Shown here piece after piece: positions 1 to 7,621 of a stretch of DNA of 19,144 bases. The stretch's first letter is position 1. Each line of letters starts with the position of its first letter. The notes under the pieces were generated by a model. That model was not told the origin of the DNA and did not search any database. It saw only the letters and a program-made list of their open reading frames with translations. Position numbers and translations under genes: made by a program. The stretch spans positions 1 through 19,144 of the forward strand of contig NZ_CALEDC010000160.1 in assembly GCF_937949835.1 (NCBI RefSeq), written 5' to 3'. This stretch comes from an uncultured Campylobacter sp. (GTDB lineage: Bacteria; Campylobacterota; Campylobacteria; Campylobacterales; Campylobacteraceae).

Positions 1-494
1 AGAGCTCGCTGGCGGTACTAAATGAATTTCGGAATTTTATAAAGGAGGCTAGGGAAAATCGTTCAATGAGGTGCGATTTTAAAAAAGATGGTAGTTTTCG
101 TCCAGGGCCTTTTACGTCTTCGGCGCGAAAAGAAATTCTAAGAAGGTTTTTGCGCGCCGAAGCAGAATTTAAGGCGTGCGGCGGCAGTGAGCTAATTAGT
201 GACGAACAACTAGGAATGATCGCTAAGATTTGGGAAAAAGAATTCGATAGCGAAAGCTCGTGTATTACAATATCAAAGGAGTTTGACAGAATGCAAAATA
301 TTGAAATTTCAACGCCCATATTAGAGGATGTTGATTTAATCGATACGACAAGTAAGGGTGGAGAGGCGGCAAAGCGCATTATCTCAGAAATAGTGCGAAA
401 AGAAGGTATCAAGGATAACGAAATTTACGAGATCATTATGAAAAATATTGATGATGAAACGGCGAAGCTAGGAGATAGTGATGATATTTTATAA
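1..494 (+). CDS. dndC: DndC-like phosphorothioation sulfurtransferase, C-terminal part (5' end outside window)
   Basis: The frame is open from the left edge (first full codon at 3) through the ATG at 66, so the gene starts upstream and only about 163 C-terminal residues are visible. DndC is a PAPS-reductase-like Fe-S/ATP enzyme that takes part in replacing a non-bridging phosphate oxygen with sulfur in the DNA backbone. The visible part lacks the catalytic domain. It does carry the pattern I associate with the DndC tail: RPGPFTSSAR, then KEILRRFLRAE, then a SELISDEQL..IAKIWEKEF block. The last 50 residues are charged and helical. The stop overlaps the start of the next gene, a DndD homologue, which supports the call strongly. 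The ATG at 66 is an internal Met, not a convincing start. Base composition is A+T-rich like the two following genes. The assignment rests on remembered family pattern plus context; the PP-loop and cysteines would have to be read upstream. Confidence 0.72.
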   Translation, partial: SSLAVLNEFRNFIKEARENRSMRCDFKKDGSFRPGPFTSSARKEILRRFLRAEAEFKACGGSELISDEQLGMIAKIWEKEFDSESSCITISKEFDRMQNIEISTPILEDVDLIDTTSKGGEAAKRIISEIVRKEGIKDNEIYEIIMKNIDDETAKLGDSDDIL

Positions 495-2481
495 ACGCAT
501 TACGATTTGTAATCTTTTCGCTTATTATGGTGAACAGAATGTAGAATTTACCTTGTCACAAGGCAAGCCCATATATTTACTTTTCGGAAGGAATGGATTC
601 GGCAAGACTAGCTTTATAAGAAGCGTGAAATTACTTTTTGCAGGAAGCGGAATGCTAGATGTAGGCGAAAATGTACCGGAGGTCGTATTAAATTTTACTG
701 GCACACGTAGTAGAGGTGTTTTTACACCTAGGGTCCTACTGCTAGGTCAAAATAGCGAAAACGGATGGCGAGGCGCTTTTAACCGTCGTGCGCTTAGCAA
801 CGACGAGAATAAATTCTATATTGAGTTAGCGCTTGATGAAGATGAACGCGAGATAATCATTAGGAGAGAGTGGAGTAGATTTCCTGATCTATGCGAAAAG
901 TTAATTTTTATAAAAGATGGCGAGCGGCTGGAAAACAATCAAGCTCGCGAGGAGATCGAGAGAATTCTACCGTTAAATTTTTTACAGTTTTTTGTATTCG
1001 ACGGCGAAGAGATCGAGGCGATGGCAGACGAGGTCAGCACCGAGCTAAAAGATAAAATTCAAAGCATGTTGAATATTGCCGTATTAGATAGATTATCGGA
1101 TCAGATCAATAAGGCGGAAAGAGAACTAATCTCACAAAGTAATATGGCAAGTAAAATTAAATCTGATCTAGACTTATGCGAGGGCCGACAAAAAAGCGAG
1201 GAAGAGCGCTTTCAAAATGCTAAAATAAATATAAAATTTTACGAAGCTCAAGTGAGCGATAAATCTGCCGCTATAACTGCTAAAAAGAAAGAATTGGAAG
1301 GTAAGATAAGGAGCAATTCTAAAGAAAGCGAGGGCCTGCAAAATGCTAAAGATGCTGCTATGGCTGACCTGCAAAGAGCCAAGCAAAGTATTGCGGAATT
1401 CGGTGGTGAAATTTTATTCGCAGGATTAGACGAATTCTTCTTAGAACTTTTATCTAGAATATAAAAGAGTAGTGATACTAGCGGGTTCAATAAAGAGGAC
1501 CTTACTAAGTTAGCCAAATTTAGCGTAGATTACTTATTGTGTGAAAAAATAGGATTTAAATGCGACGCGATAGATTTAAATACATATTTACGCGATGCGT
1601 TTTTAGAATTTATCAAAAATAATGACGGAGAATTTAAAGGAATTAATAAAAGCACCATTCCTATCGTTTATAGCGCTGCTAAAGAAAATTCCGTTAAACT
1701 TTTAGATGCCGTAAGAGACGCTAAAAATGCTAAGTCTGATATCTCTCGTATCTCACGCAATCTAGATGATCTCATTGCAGATTCATCGGTTGATGCGGAA
1801 TTAGCTAAACTAAACGAGGAGATCGAGGCATTAGAGGTAGAAAAGTTGGAAGCGAGCGAGAACCTAAGAAAAAATATTGAACAAAAAACCAACTCTGAAA
1901 AGCATATAGGCGAACTAGAAATAGAAATTGCTGCGTTAAAAGATAAAGCGGCCCGCGACTTGCGTATTAAAAAGAAGTTGAATTTGCTATCGGAGATTAA
2001 GACTCAGATTATCACCTACAAATCGGGACGCATAGCAAGAACCGGAGAGAGACTAAGAGATAAAATTTTGTCTAATTATAAGCATCTAATTGCTGAGGAC
2101 AACGTAGCGGACATTAAGATCGATAACTTCATCGTGAAATTTATCGATGCAAGCGGAGAAGCTATTGCTGTACGAAGCCAGAGTGCAGGTCAGAAACAAA
2201 TTGCTGCGATTAGCATATTTTGGGCGTTATCTAAGTTAAGCGATAGATGCTTGCCTCTTATTATTGATACTCCGCTAGCCAGACTAGATGCCTCTAACCG
2301 TAAGAATGTCATTCAAAACTATTATGCAAATGCGTCCAATCAAGTTATCGTGTTACCTACAGATACTGAATTTAGCCAAAGAGAGCTGGAATTTGCAAGC
2401 GGTAAAATCGCAGGGATTTACGACATCACTAATGATAAAGATTCGCGAGATAGTGCAAGCATAAAACCAAGGAGAGAATAA
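481..2481 (+). pseudogene. dndD: DndD-like SMC/Rad50-type ATPase interrupted by an in-frame stop
   Basis: DndD is an ABC/SMC-like ATPase of DNA phosphorothioation, thought to couple ATP use to DNA nicking or opening for sulfur insertion. Codon 1 is taken as the ATG at 481 because AGGAG (470-474) sits six bases upstream; the GTG at 478 is too close. Seen: Walker A GRNGFGKT at residues 36-43, the DndD/RecF-like FVFDGEE segment at about 171-177, and a long charged coiled coil. A TAA at 1462-1464 (codon 328) follows. The same frame then stays open to 2481, with more coiled coil, the ABC signature SAGQKQ (568-573), Walker B LPLIIDTP (591-598) and D-loop ARLDASN. About 667 codons in all is the normal DndD size. 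The break is one nonsense codon, not a frameshift, and splits Walker A from signature/Walker B. A TTG at 1537 opens the second half but has no convincing ribosome site. The gene is either inactive, read through, or a sequence error. Confidence 0.8.
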
Positions 2482-3983
2482 TGCTAGGGAAAATTTATAC
2501 CAAAGCCGGCGAGGAGAATTTCATTTCTAATATTATAAAAAATTATCTAGCCGTAGATGTGCCTAAATATGTAATTTTGAGGATGGCAATCAACAAATCC
2601 TTTCGATTAGAATATAAAAGTTTAGATAATCCATGTTATGCTAATTTCATCCTATACGATGGATTTTCTAGTGGGGGTAGAGAATATAATATGTCCCAAG
2701 TAACTGGCAGTGGTAAAGAATCTAAAGACTATACAGATATTTTGCGTGCAGCTTTTATGCTAAGGCATAAGAGCGAGAATTTAGATTTTAGCGACGATGC
2801 AATTTTTATTAGTGCTATCGAAAAATATATCCATCGTGGACTTTACGAGCTAAATAATCTCTACAAAAGCAAGGATGACTTTTATCAATTCCTGATTGAT
2901 GAATTTAGCGTTACAATAGAGCCAAAAATTATACCTGCGGAAGAATCAATTTCTGAAAGGTTAGATGAGGATAAGATACGAGAATATTTTACTTCCGTCG
3001 GTATAAAAGCAGAAATTCTATCTAGTGACCATGCATTGCGTCACGACGTATTTAAAATCCGCTTCAAAGATATGAAAGACTATGCTCGGGTTGAAAACGA
3101 AGTTGATGACTACAAGGTAAAATTTGGTCTTTACTCCGATGCTTCAACACAATACGCGGGTGAACAGATGAGCTTAAATTTATATTTGCCTAGACCTAAA
3201 AGTCGGTGGAAAAAATTTGATGCAGATGATTTTGGTTTCGATATATCTAGCTATACAAAAAGCTACGCTTTGCCAGCCTATTGCGGTCGCAATATCAAAA
3301 ATGAGGCATTTTTCTTTGATTTATCACAGCACTTGCTTATCGGTGGTACTAGCGGTAGCGGCAAGTCCATGCTTTTACATACGCTCATTACGTCGCTAGC
3401 AATGTTAAATCAAAATATACGCTTTGTACTCATAGATCCTAAAAATGGAGCTGAGTTTGGTATTTACGATAAACTAAGAAGTTTAAGCGAGCTTGGCGGA
3501 GTAGTCAAGGATATATCTCATACACAAGCCGTGATTGATGCTGTCATTAAGGAAATGGATAGACGTTATAGTGTTCTAGCCAAAGAAGGTGTCAGCAAAA
3601 ACGCTGAACTTTCTACTCCGATGCCAAGTATAGTTGTGGTTTTCGATGAAGTTGCTGATGCTTTCGGTCAGATTAAGATGCTTCAAGATAGTATCGTGAT
3701 CTTGGCACAAAAGGCTCGTGCTGCGGATATCCATCTAATCATAGCGACCCAAACGCCCAATGCAAATATTTTTAAGCAAGAATTGCGCGCAAATTTTGAT
3801 TTACGAATCGCATTAAAAGTGCAAAATGCCAAAGCCTCTCAGATTGTCTTGGACGAAAGCGGAGCTGAAAAACTTCTAGGCGCAGGCGATATGCTAGTAA
3901 AACTAAGTGGCTCGCAGCCGCAGCATATATTTGCGCCGTATTTAAGCAAAGGTGATATTAAACGGCTTTTAGAGCTAAAATAG
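2481..3983 (+). CDS. dndE: DndE-like domain fused to FtsK/HerA-type motor ATPase (DndEi-like)
   Basis: A 500-residue protein starting at ATG 2481, which overlaps the dndD stop by one base (TAATG); AAGGAG lies at 2468-2473. Residues 1-125 resemble DndE, the small DNA-binding helical protein of phosphorothioation: a helix with VPKYVILRMAINKSF, then a GGREYN segment, then an ILRAAFMLRHKSEN helix. A linker follows to about 270. Residues 280-500 are an FtsK/SpoIIIE-type RecA fold: Walker A GTSGSGKS (289-296), LIDPKNGAEF, Walker B VVVFDEVAD with D389/E390, ATQTP (422-426), and the FtsK-like ILDESGAEKLLGAGDML-type end. There are no membrane segments and no gamma domain, so it is not the cell-division FtsK. 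DndE fused to an ATPase/helicase (DndEi) is, as I recall, described in Riemerella. The role would be DNA binding and ATP-driven DNA remodelling in phosphorothioation. The ATPase call is very sure; the DndE domain call is moderately sure. Confidence 0.75.
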   Translation: MLGKIYTKAGEENFISNIIKNYLAVDVPKYVILRMAINKSFRLEYKSLDNPCYANFILYDGFSSGGREYNMSQVTGSGKESKDYTDILRAAFMLRHKSENLDFSDDAIFISAIEKYIHRGLYELNNLYKSKDDFYQFLIDEFSVTIEPKIIPAEESISERLDEDKIREYFTSVGIKAEILSSDHALRHDVFKIRFKDMKDYARVENEVDDYKVKFGLYSDASTQYAGEQMSLNLYLPRPKSRWKKFDADDFGFDISSYTKSYALPAYCGRNIKNEAFFFDLSQHLLIGGTSGSGKSMLLHTLITSLAMLNQNIRFVLIDPKNGAEFGIYDKLRSLSELGGVVKDISHTQAVIDAVIKEMDRRYSVLAKEGVSKNAELSTPMPSIVVVFDEVADAFGQIKMLQDSIVILAQKARAADIHLIIATQTPNANIFKQELRANFDLRIALKVQNAKASQIVLDESGAEKLLGAGDMLVKLSGSQPQHIFAPYLSKGDIKRLLELK

Positions 3984-4056
3984 ATCGCTGATTTTGTCAC
4001 AATATGCTAGGCAAAATAAGCTAAAAGCCCTAAATCATATGTCGCAAAATTTGCGT

Positions 4057-4126
4057 CGCTACAACAATCTTATAAATTTCATGGTTTAAATGCCCTTGAA
4101 ATTTCAAATAGAATTTTGTTGTAGCG
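4057..4126. repeat. Nested inverted repeat at the end of the Dnd cassette
   Basis: Arms CGCTACAACAA (4057-4067) and TTGTTGTAGCG (4116-4126) are a perfect 11-base inverted repeat. Inside them lies a second perfect pair, AAATTTCA (4074-4081) and TGAAATTT (4097-4104). The two could fold as one extended hairpin of about 70 bases. It lies 74 bases after the dndE stop and 98 bases before the end of the convergent DUF3137 gene, so it may act as a two-way transcription stop. It lacks a clean run of T, and a small mobile-repeat remnant is also possible. The rest of the 3984-4223 spacer shows only short palindromic pieces (CGCAAA/TTTGCG at about 4043-4055, GTTAC/GTAAC at about 4127-4142). Confidence 0.6.
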
Positions 4127-4223
4127 GTTACGGCGTAGTAACGCGTAAATTTAAAGCAAAATTTCAAAATTCTGCGGCGGCGCAAAGCCTCCGTATTTGC
4201 GGATTTAAGGTCAAATTTAGAAT

Positions 4224-4910
4224 TTAATCCTGCCAGATATTTTCGTTTAATTTTAGACTTTTTACTATGGATAGAAAGAATAAAAGCTCGTGCTTGATAG
4301 ACGCGGCAGGATCGAAACTAAGTACGCTGCGATCTACGCTAGGCTCGAAACTATCGTATCCCGTGCGGATGAAAATATAGACGTTTCTATCCGAAAAGCT
4401 TAAACTGATCGGTCCGCCGGCACCGCTTCTAAAGCGAAGCAAGCGCCGCATAAAGGCGGGCGTGAGGGCATACATTGCAGACATCGCATCGGCGCTATAT
4501 ACGCTAAATGCGGAGCTAAACTCGCTATCGTCCATCGCGATCTTCTTAAGTCCGCTGAGTGTTGGTCTCGCGCTGAGCAGCGGCAAGATCACGGCCACCG
4601 AGTTTATGCGCTTTTTAAATTCCGCGTAGAAAAAGATCCCTCTGCTGTTATATCGTTCGTCGGTGTGGGTCACGCAAACATCCGCAAAGCTGAAAAATAC
4701 TCCGTCATAGACGCCGGAAATTTTATCTTCGCAATCAAAATAGCTTATGCCGTCCACAAATAGGCCGCTAGCGCGCAGATACGTCGGTCGAAACGAGCCT
4801 GAAATTTCGTAGCGGTAGCCTAGACTTGCGATATAGGGCGCGATATATTGGTGTTTAAAGGTGCGGACGAATTTTTTGGATCTATTATTTGATCCGCTCC
4901 AGCGCGGCAT
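4224..4910 (-). CDS. DUF3137-like protein, possibly the C-terminal part of a frameshifted membrane protein
   Basis: A 228-residue soluble protein. Its first part follows the DUF3137 pattern as I know it: FKHQYIAPYIASLGYRYE, then LRASGLF..GISYFDCEDKISGVYDGVFFSFADV, then GIFFYAEFKKRI..VAVILP. The C-terminal third carries a SVLSFDP..SIKHELLFFLSIVKSL segment. DUF3137 proteins usually have membrane segments before this domain. Here such segments lie in the gene just upstream, in another frame, which overlaps this one by 26 bases. No Shine-Dalgarno is evident before ATG 4910, so translation would depend on coupling, or the two are a single gene broken by a frameshift. No biochemical function is known for this domain. 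The gene is convergent with the Dnd cassette. Confidence 0.6.
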   Translation of the reverse strand: MPRWSGSNNRSKKFVRTFKHQYIAPYIASLGYRYEISGSFRPTYLRASGLFVDGISYFDCEDKISGVYDGVFFSFADVCVTHTDERYNSRGIFFYAEFKKRINSVAVILPLLSARPTLSGLKKIAMDDSEFSSAFSVYSADAMSAMYALTPAFMRRLLRFRSGAGGPISLSFSDRNVYIFIRTGYDSFEPSVDRSVLSFDPAASIKHELLFFLSIVKSLKLNENIWQD

Positions 4911-5262
4911 CCGCGATATTAAACAAAGAAAGGCAGATGGTTACGAGTGCGATGACGAAGCGTAAGGTATCATTCTTGCACATTTCTACGCCTTTGGCCA
5001 GCATCCACAGCAAGGTGCAAAAGATAAATACGCGCACTATATTTGCATCTTTATTCACTACTCTAAAAGAGATGCTGCCGCAGCTAAATGCCACTATGAT
5101 CCAGCAGAGGCCTACTGCTGCTTCTTGATCTCTAAAATTGAAAAATAGCCACAGCGCCGAGGCTAGCACCGCTAGTACTATTATCGAAAACGCCGTGCCT
5201 TTGTGCCGCTCCGCCTCATCTAGGATGCCGAGCCTTAGTTTTTCCAGTTCGTTTGCGGTCAT
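4885..5262 (-). CDS. Small membrane protein with about four hydrophobic segments (possible N-terminal part of a DUF3137 protein)
   Basis: A 125-residue protein with a charged N-terminus (MTANELEKLRLGILDEAERHK) and hydrophobic stretches at about 24-43, 48-66, 73-92 and 100-119. It ends LERIK, followed by TAA TAG in tandem. The next gene (DUF3137-like) starts 26 bases before this stop in another frame. Joined, the two would give about 350 residues, a plausible length for a DUF3137 membrane protein. Four membrane segments are more than the two I would expect at the head of that family, so a separate protein encoded in the same operon is equally possible. Only a weak purine-rich ribosome site is seen upstream. 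Function unknown. Confidence 0.5.
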   Translation of the reverse strand: MTANELEKLRLGILDEAERHKGTAFSIIVLAVLASALWLFFNFRDQEAAVGLCWIIVAFSCGSISFRVVNKDANIVRVFIFCTLLWMLAKGVEMCKNDTLRFVIALVTICLSLFNIADAALERIK

Positions 5263-5352
5263 CTTTATCTTTCTAAATTTAGCTAGTAAATTTTAAAATT
5301 TAATACTTAGAGTTCGCCCCTAAAATTTAAAGAACTAAGATTTAAATTTATA

Positions 5353-5407
5353 AAATTCCGCGGAATTTCGCTCTTTTAAATTTAGCGCGAATTTCTGCGC
5401 TAAATTT
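5353..5407 (-). terminator. Hairpin at the end of the tig-purN operon, with an adjacent 16-base palindrome
   Basis: AAATTTAGCGC (5378-5388) and GCGCTAAATTT (5397-5407) form a perfect 11-bp stem with an 8-base loop that overlaps the purN stop codon. Just beyond it, AAATTCCGCGGAATTT (5353-5368) is a perfect 16-base palindrome. The U-tract on the minus strand is poor beyond the stem itself, so it is a likely but non-classical transcription end, or an mRNA-protecting 3' structure. The remaining spacer to 5263 is A+T-rich with no gene seen. Confidence 0.55.
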
Positions 5408-5984
5408 AGCTTTGGCACAAAATTTCTACGATCACCTGCGGCAATAGCTCATGTTCGATCTCGTGGATTTGGGCTTCGTAAGCTTCAAGGCTCATTCCTG
5501 CGCTCTTTTCAAACGTGCGCTGAGCGATGATTTTACCGCCGTCAAGCTCCTCGCTGACCCAGTGCACGCTCACGCCGCCCACCTTCATATCGCTCTCAAA
5601 GCTCTGCTCTATCGCATGCGCGCCCTTAAAAAGCGGTAGCAGCGACGGATGCAAATTTATCGCGCGAACCCTGCTCGTAAAAACGGGCGTGAGAATCCGC
5701 ATAAAGCCCGCAAGCACCGTAAGCTCCGCGCCGCTTTTTTCGATCTCGCGCACGAGCGCGGCGTCGAATTCCTCGCGGCTAGCAAAATCTTTGTGATTTA
5801 GGATCACGCTTTGAAGTCCGAATTTCGCGGCCTTTGCGATACCGCCGGCGCCCGCTTTGTTGCTTAGCGTTAGCACGACTTCGATCTTGGTGCCCCCAAA
5901 AGTTTTGCCGTGTAGCTTCTGTAAGATCGCCTCCAAATTTGAGCCGCTACCGCTAAAAAGCACGGCGAGCTTTTTCACAACCAT
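5406..5984 (-). CDS. purN: Phosphoribosylglycinamide formyltransferase (GAR transformylase)
   Basis: Cytosolic purine-biosynthesis enzyme that transfers a formyl group from 10-formyltetrahydrofolate to GAR. At 192 residues it has normal family length. Seen: the nucleotide-binding loop SGSGSNLEAIL near residues 11-21, the folate-site segment GFMRILTP (93-100), and the catalytic trio Asn110 and His112 in INLHPSLLP plus Asp148 in LDGGKI. The ATG at 5984 is preceded by GAGGAGG with good spacing. The start overlaps the end of nnr by 10 bases, so translation is probably coupled. It is the last gene of the six-gene operon and unrelated in function to its partners. Confidence 0.95.
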   Translation of the reverse strand: MVVKKLAVLFSGSGSNLEAILQKLHGKTFGGTKIEVVLTLSNKAGAGGIAKAAKFGLQSVILNHKDFASREEFDAALVREIEKSGAELTVLAGFMRILTPVFTSRVRAINLHPSLLPLFKGAHAIEQSFESDMKVGGVSVHWVSEELDGGKIIAQRTFEKSAGMSLEAYEAQIHEIEHELLPQVIVEILCQS

Positions 5985-7621
5985 TTTACCTCCTCGATGA
6001 GATCGAGCGGATTTAGCGCGTAGGAGTTTTTGGCGAAGGCTCGCGCGGCGAGTGCGTGGGCTAGGACGCCGCAGATTGAGGCTTGCAAAGGCGAGTAGCC
6101 TTGCGCGAGCAGCCCGCCGATGAGCCCTGCGAGCACATCGCCGCTGCCGCCCTTTGCGAGCGCGGCGCTGCCCTTGTCGCAGACGTAGATGACGCCAGCT
6201 TGGGCGATGAGCGTGTTTGCGCCCTTTAGCACGAGCACGCCGCTAAATTTCTCGCTCCACGCCCGCGCAAGCTCGAAGCGCCGCTCTTGCAGCTCGCTCA
6301 CGCTAAGATCTGCGATGCCCGCGATCTTTAAAAGTGAGCAAAACTCCTTCGGATGAGGCGTTAGGATTAAATTTGAATTGGCGTTTAGCAGGCTTAAAAT
6401 TTCACGCTTATAGCACAGATCGGCGTCGATGACGCAGCTTTTGTCCCGCAGCGCGGCAAGATCGATCTTCTGCTCCCCGAGACCACAACCACAGACTACG
6501 ACCCGCGCGTGCTCAAATGAGCTTTTTTGCATCAAAATCGGGCTTAGATTTAATGGTCCCTCACTAACGACGCTAACGAGCCCGCTGCCGATCGCGTGAG
6601 CCGCCAGAGCCGCCATCTGCGCCGCTCCGCTCATCTGTCCGCTTACGACGTAGGTGTGCCCGAAATCGCCCTTGTTGGTGTTTTGCTTCCTGCGTAGCGG
6701 CAGCTTCAGATCGCTTTTTTGAAGTAGAAAATATTCGCTCCGCCCCTCAAAATTTGAGCGCGAAATTCCAAGATTTGCGACCTTGATCTGCCCTACATAA
6801 TCCTTCGCTGCGTCCGAAAACAGCGCGAGTTTAAGCGCGCCCATCGCGATCGTCAAGTCCGCACAAAACGCACCGCCTAAAATGCGCCCGCTCTTGTCGA
6901 TACCGCTTGGGATATCGACTGCAATTTTTAGAGCTTTCGCGCTATTTGCGAGAGATAAAATTTCACAAATTTCAGAGCTTATCGGTTTATTCAAACCGCT
7001 ACCGAAAATCCCGTCGATTATGCAGTCTGCTTTTGTAATCTCATCGCGCAGGACGCTCGTTACGCCGCATTCACTGCCTAGATTGCCGCATTCGCTGCCG
7101 TGCCCCGCGATCTCAAATTTAGCGCTCGTAAATTTCGCGCTTAATTTATCGCCGTCACACAAAATGTCTGCACCGCTTAGGCTTTCGCGCTCGCCCCGTG
7201 GCTCGCTCGCGCCAGTGCCTTTTAAATAGGAGCCGCCTACGCCTTCATGCGTGCAGATGTCCTTGCTAGACGCGCCCTCTACGTGCCCGCAATCGTCTTT
7301 TGCGCTCGCGATATCGATAAACTTAACGCCCACAGCCTGCGCCGCATCCGCTTGAAATTTGCCTGCTGCGCTTCTGTTTTGAAGCACGCAAAGTGCGGTG
7401 CAGCTAAAATCGCCGCTTAGCTTTCGCAGCGCCGCCATCGCGTCCGCGCCGTTATTTCCGCCGCCGCAAAGCGCCAAAATACGCGAGCCCTTTTTGAGCC
7501 GCTTTCTGATCTCGCCCTCGATCCTGCAAGCGGCGTTTTCCATTAAAATTTGCTCGCTAAGTCCAAATTTCGCACTTGCTCGCGCATCGAGCTCCTCGGT
7601 GCTAAAGAAAATTTTTTTCAA
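5975..7621 (-). CDS. nnr: Bifunctional NAD(P)HX epimerase / ADP-dependent NAD(P)HX dehydratase with an insertion
   Basis: Repairs hydrated NADH/NADPH: the N-terminal YjeF domain epimerises, and the C-terminal domain dehydrates using ADP. The protein has 548 residues. The epimerase domain shows the loop GGGNNGADA (53-61), DGIFGSGLNKPIS (203-215) and VDIPSGID (235-242). The dehydratase domain shows NKGDFGHTYVVSG (316-328), TPHPKEF (421-427) and GGSGDVLAG (491-499, probable catalytic Asp495). Residues about 108-196 are an extra Gly/Ser/Cys-rich segment between two conserved epimerase strands, with a GSECGNL/GSECGVT tandem. The start is TTG 7621, overlapping the comM stop as TTGA; AAGGAG lies six bases upstream and supports it. 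purN follows with overlap. Confidence 0.93.
   Translation of the reverse strand: MKKIFFSTEELDARASAKFGLSEQILMENAACRIEGEIRKRLKKGSRILALCGGGNNGADAMAALRKLSGDFSCTALCVLQNRSAAGKFQADAAQAVGVKFIDIASAKDDCGHVEGASSKDICTHEGVGGSYLKGTGASEPRGERESLSGADILCDGDKLSAKFTSAKFEIAGHGSECGNLGSECGVTSVLRDEITKADCIIDGIFGSGLNKPISSEICEILSLANSAKALKIAVDIPSGIDKSGRILGGAFCADLTIAMGALKLALFSDAAKDYVGQIKVANLGISRSNFEGRSEYFLLQKSDLKLPLRRKQNTNKGDFGHTYVVSGQMSGAAQMAALAAHAIGSGLVSVVSEGPLNLSPILMQKSSFEHARVVVCGCGLGEQKIDLAALRDKSCVIDADLCYKREILSLLNANSNLILTPHPKEFCSLLKIAGIADLSVSELQERRFELARAWSEKFSGVLVLKGANTLIAQAGVIYVCDKGSAALAKGGSGDVLAGLIGGLLAQGYSPLQASICGVLAHALAARAFAKNSYALNPLDLIEEVKWL
7064..7099. repeat. Imperfect 21-base tandem repeat inside the nnr insertion
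   Basis: GCCGCATTCACTGCC (7064-7078) recurs as GCCGCATTCGCTGCC (7085-7099), one mismatch in 15, with a 21-base period. It encodes two copies of a seven-residue unit beginning GSECG, within the segment that expands the epimerase domain. Two copies only. Confidence 0.6.

Noticed and set aside
478..480. GTG as the dndD start
   Set aside because: Only three bases from AGGAG; the ATG at 481 has proper spacing and begins MIF like other DndD proteins.
1465..1540. Frameshift or slippery homopolymer as the cause of the dndD break
   Set aside because: Both halves are in the same frame and there is no long single-base run; one TAA codon explains the break.
3217..3399. A 60-codon frame inside dndE
   Set aside because: It lies on the same strand in another frame within a strongly supported ATPase, and its translation has no domain features.
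4057..4126. Integron attC site
   Set aside because: The arms do not carry the RYYYAAC/GTTRRRY ends and no integrase or cassette array is present.
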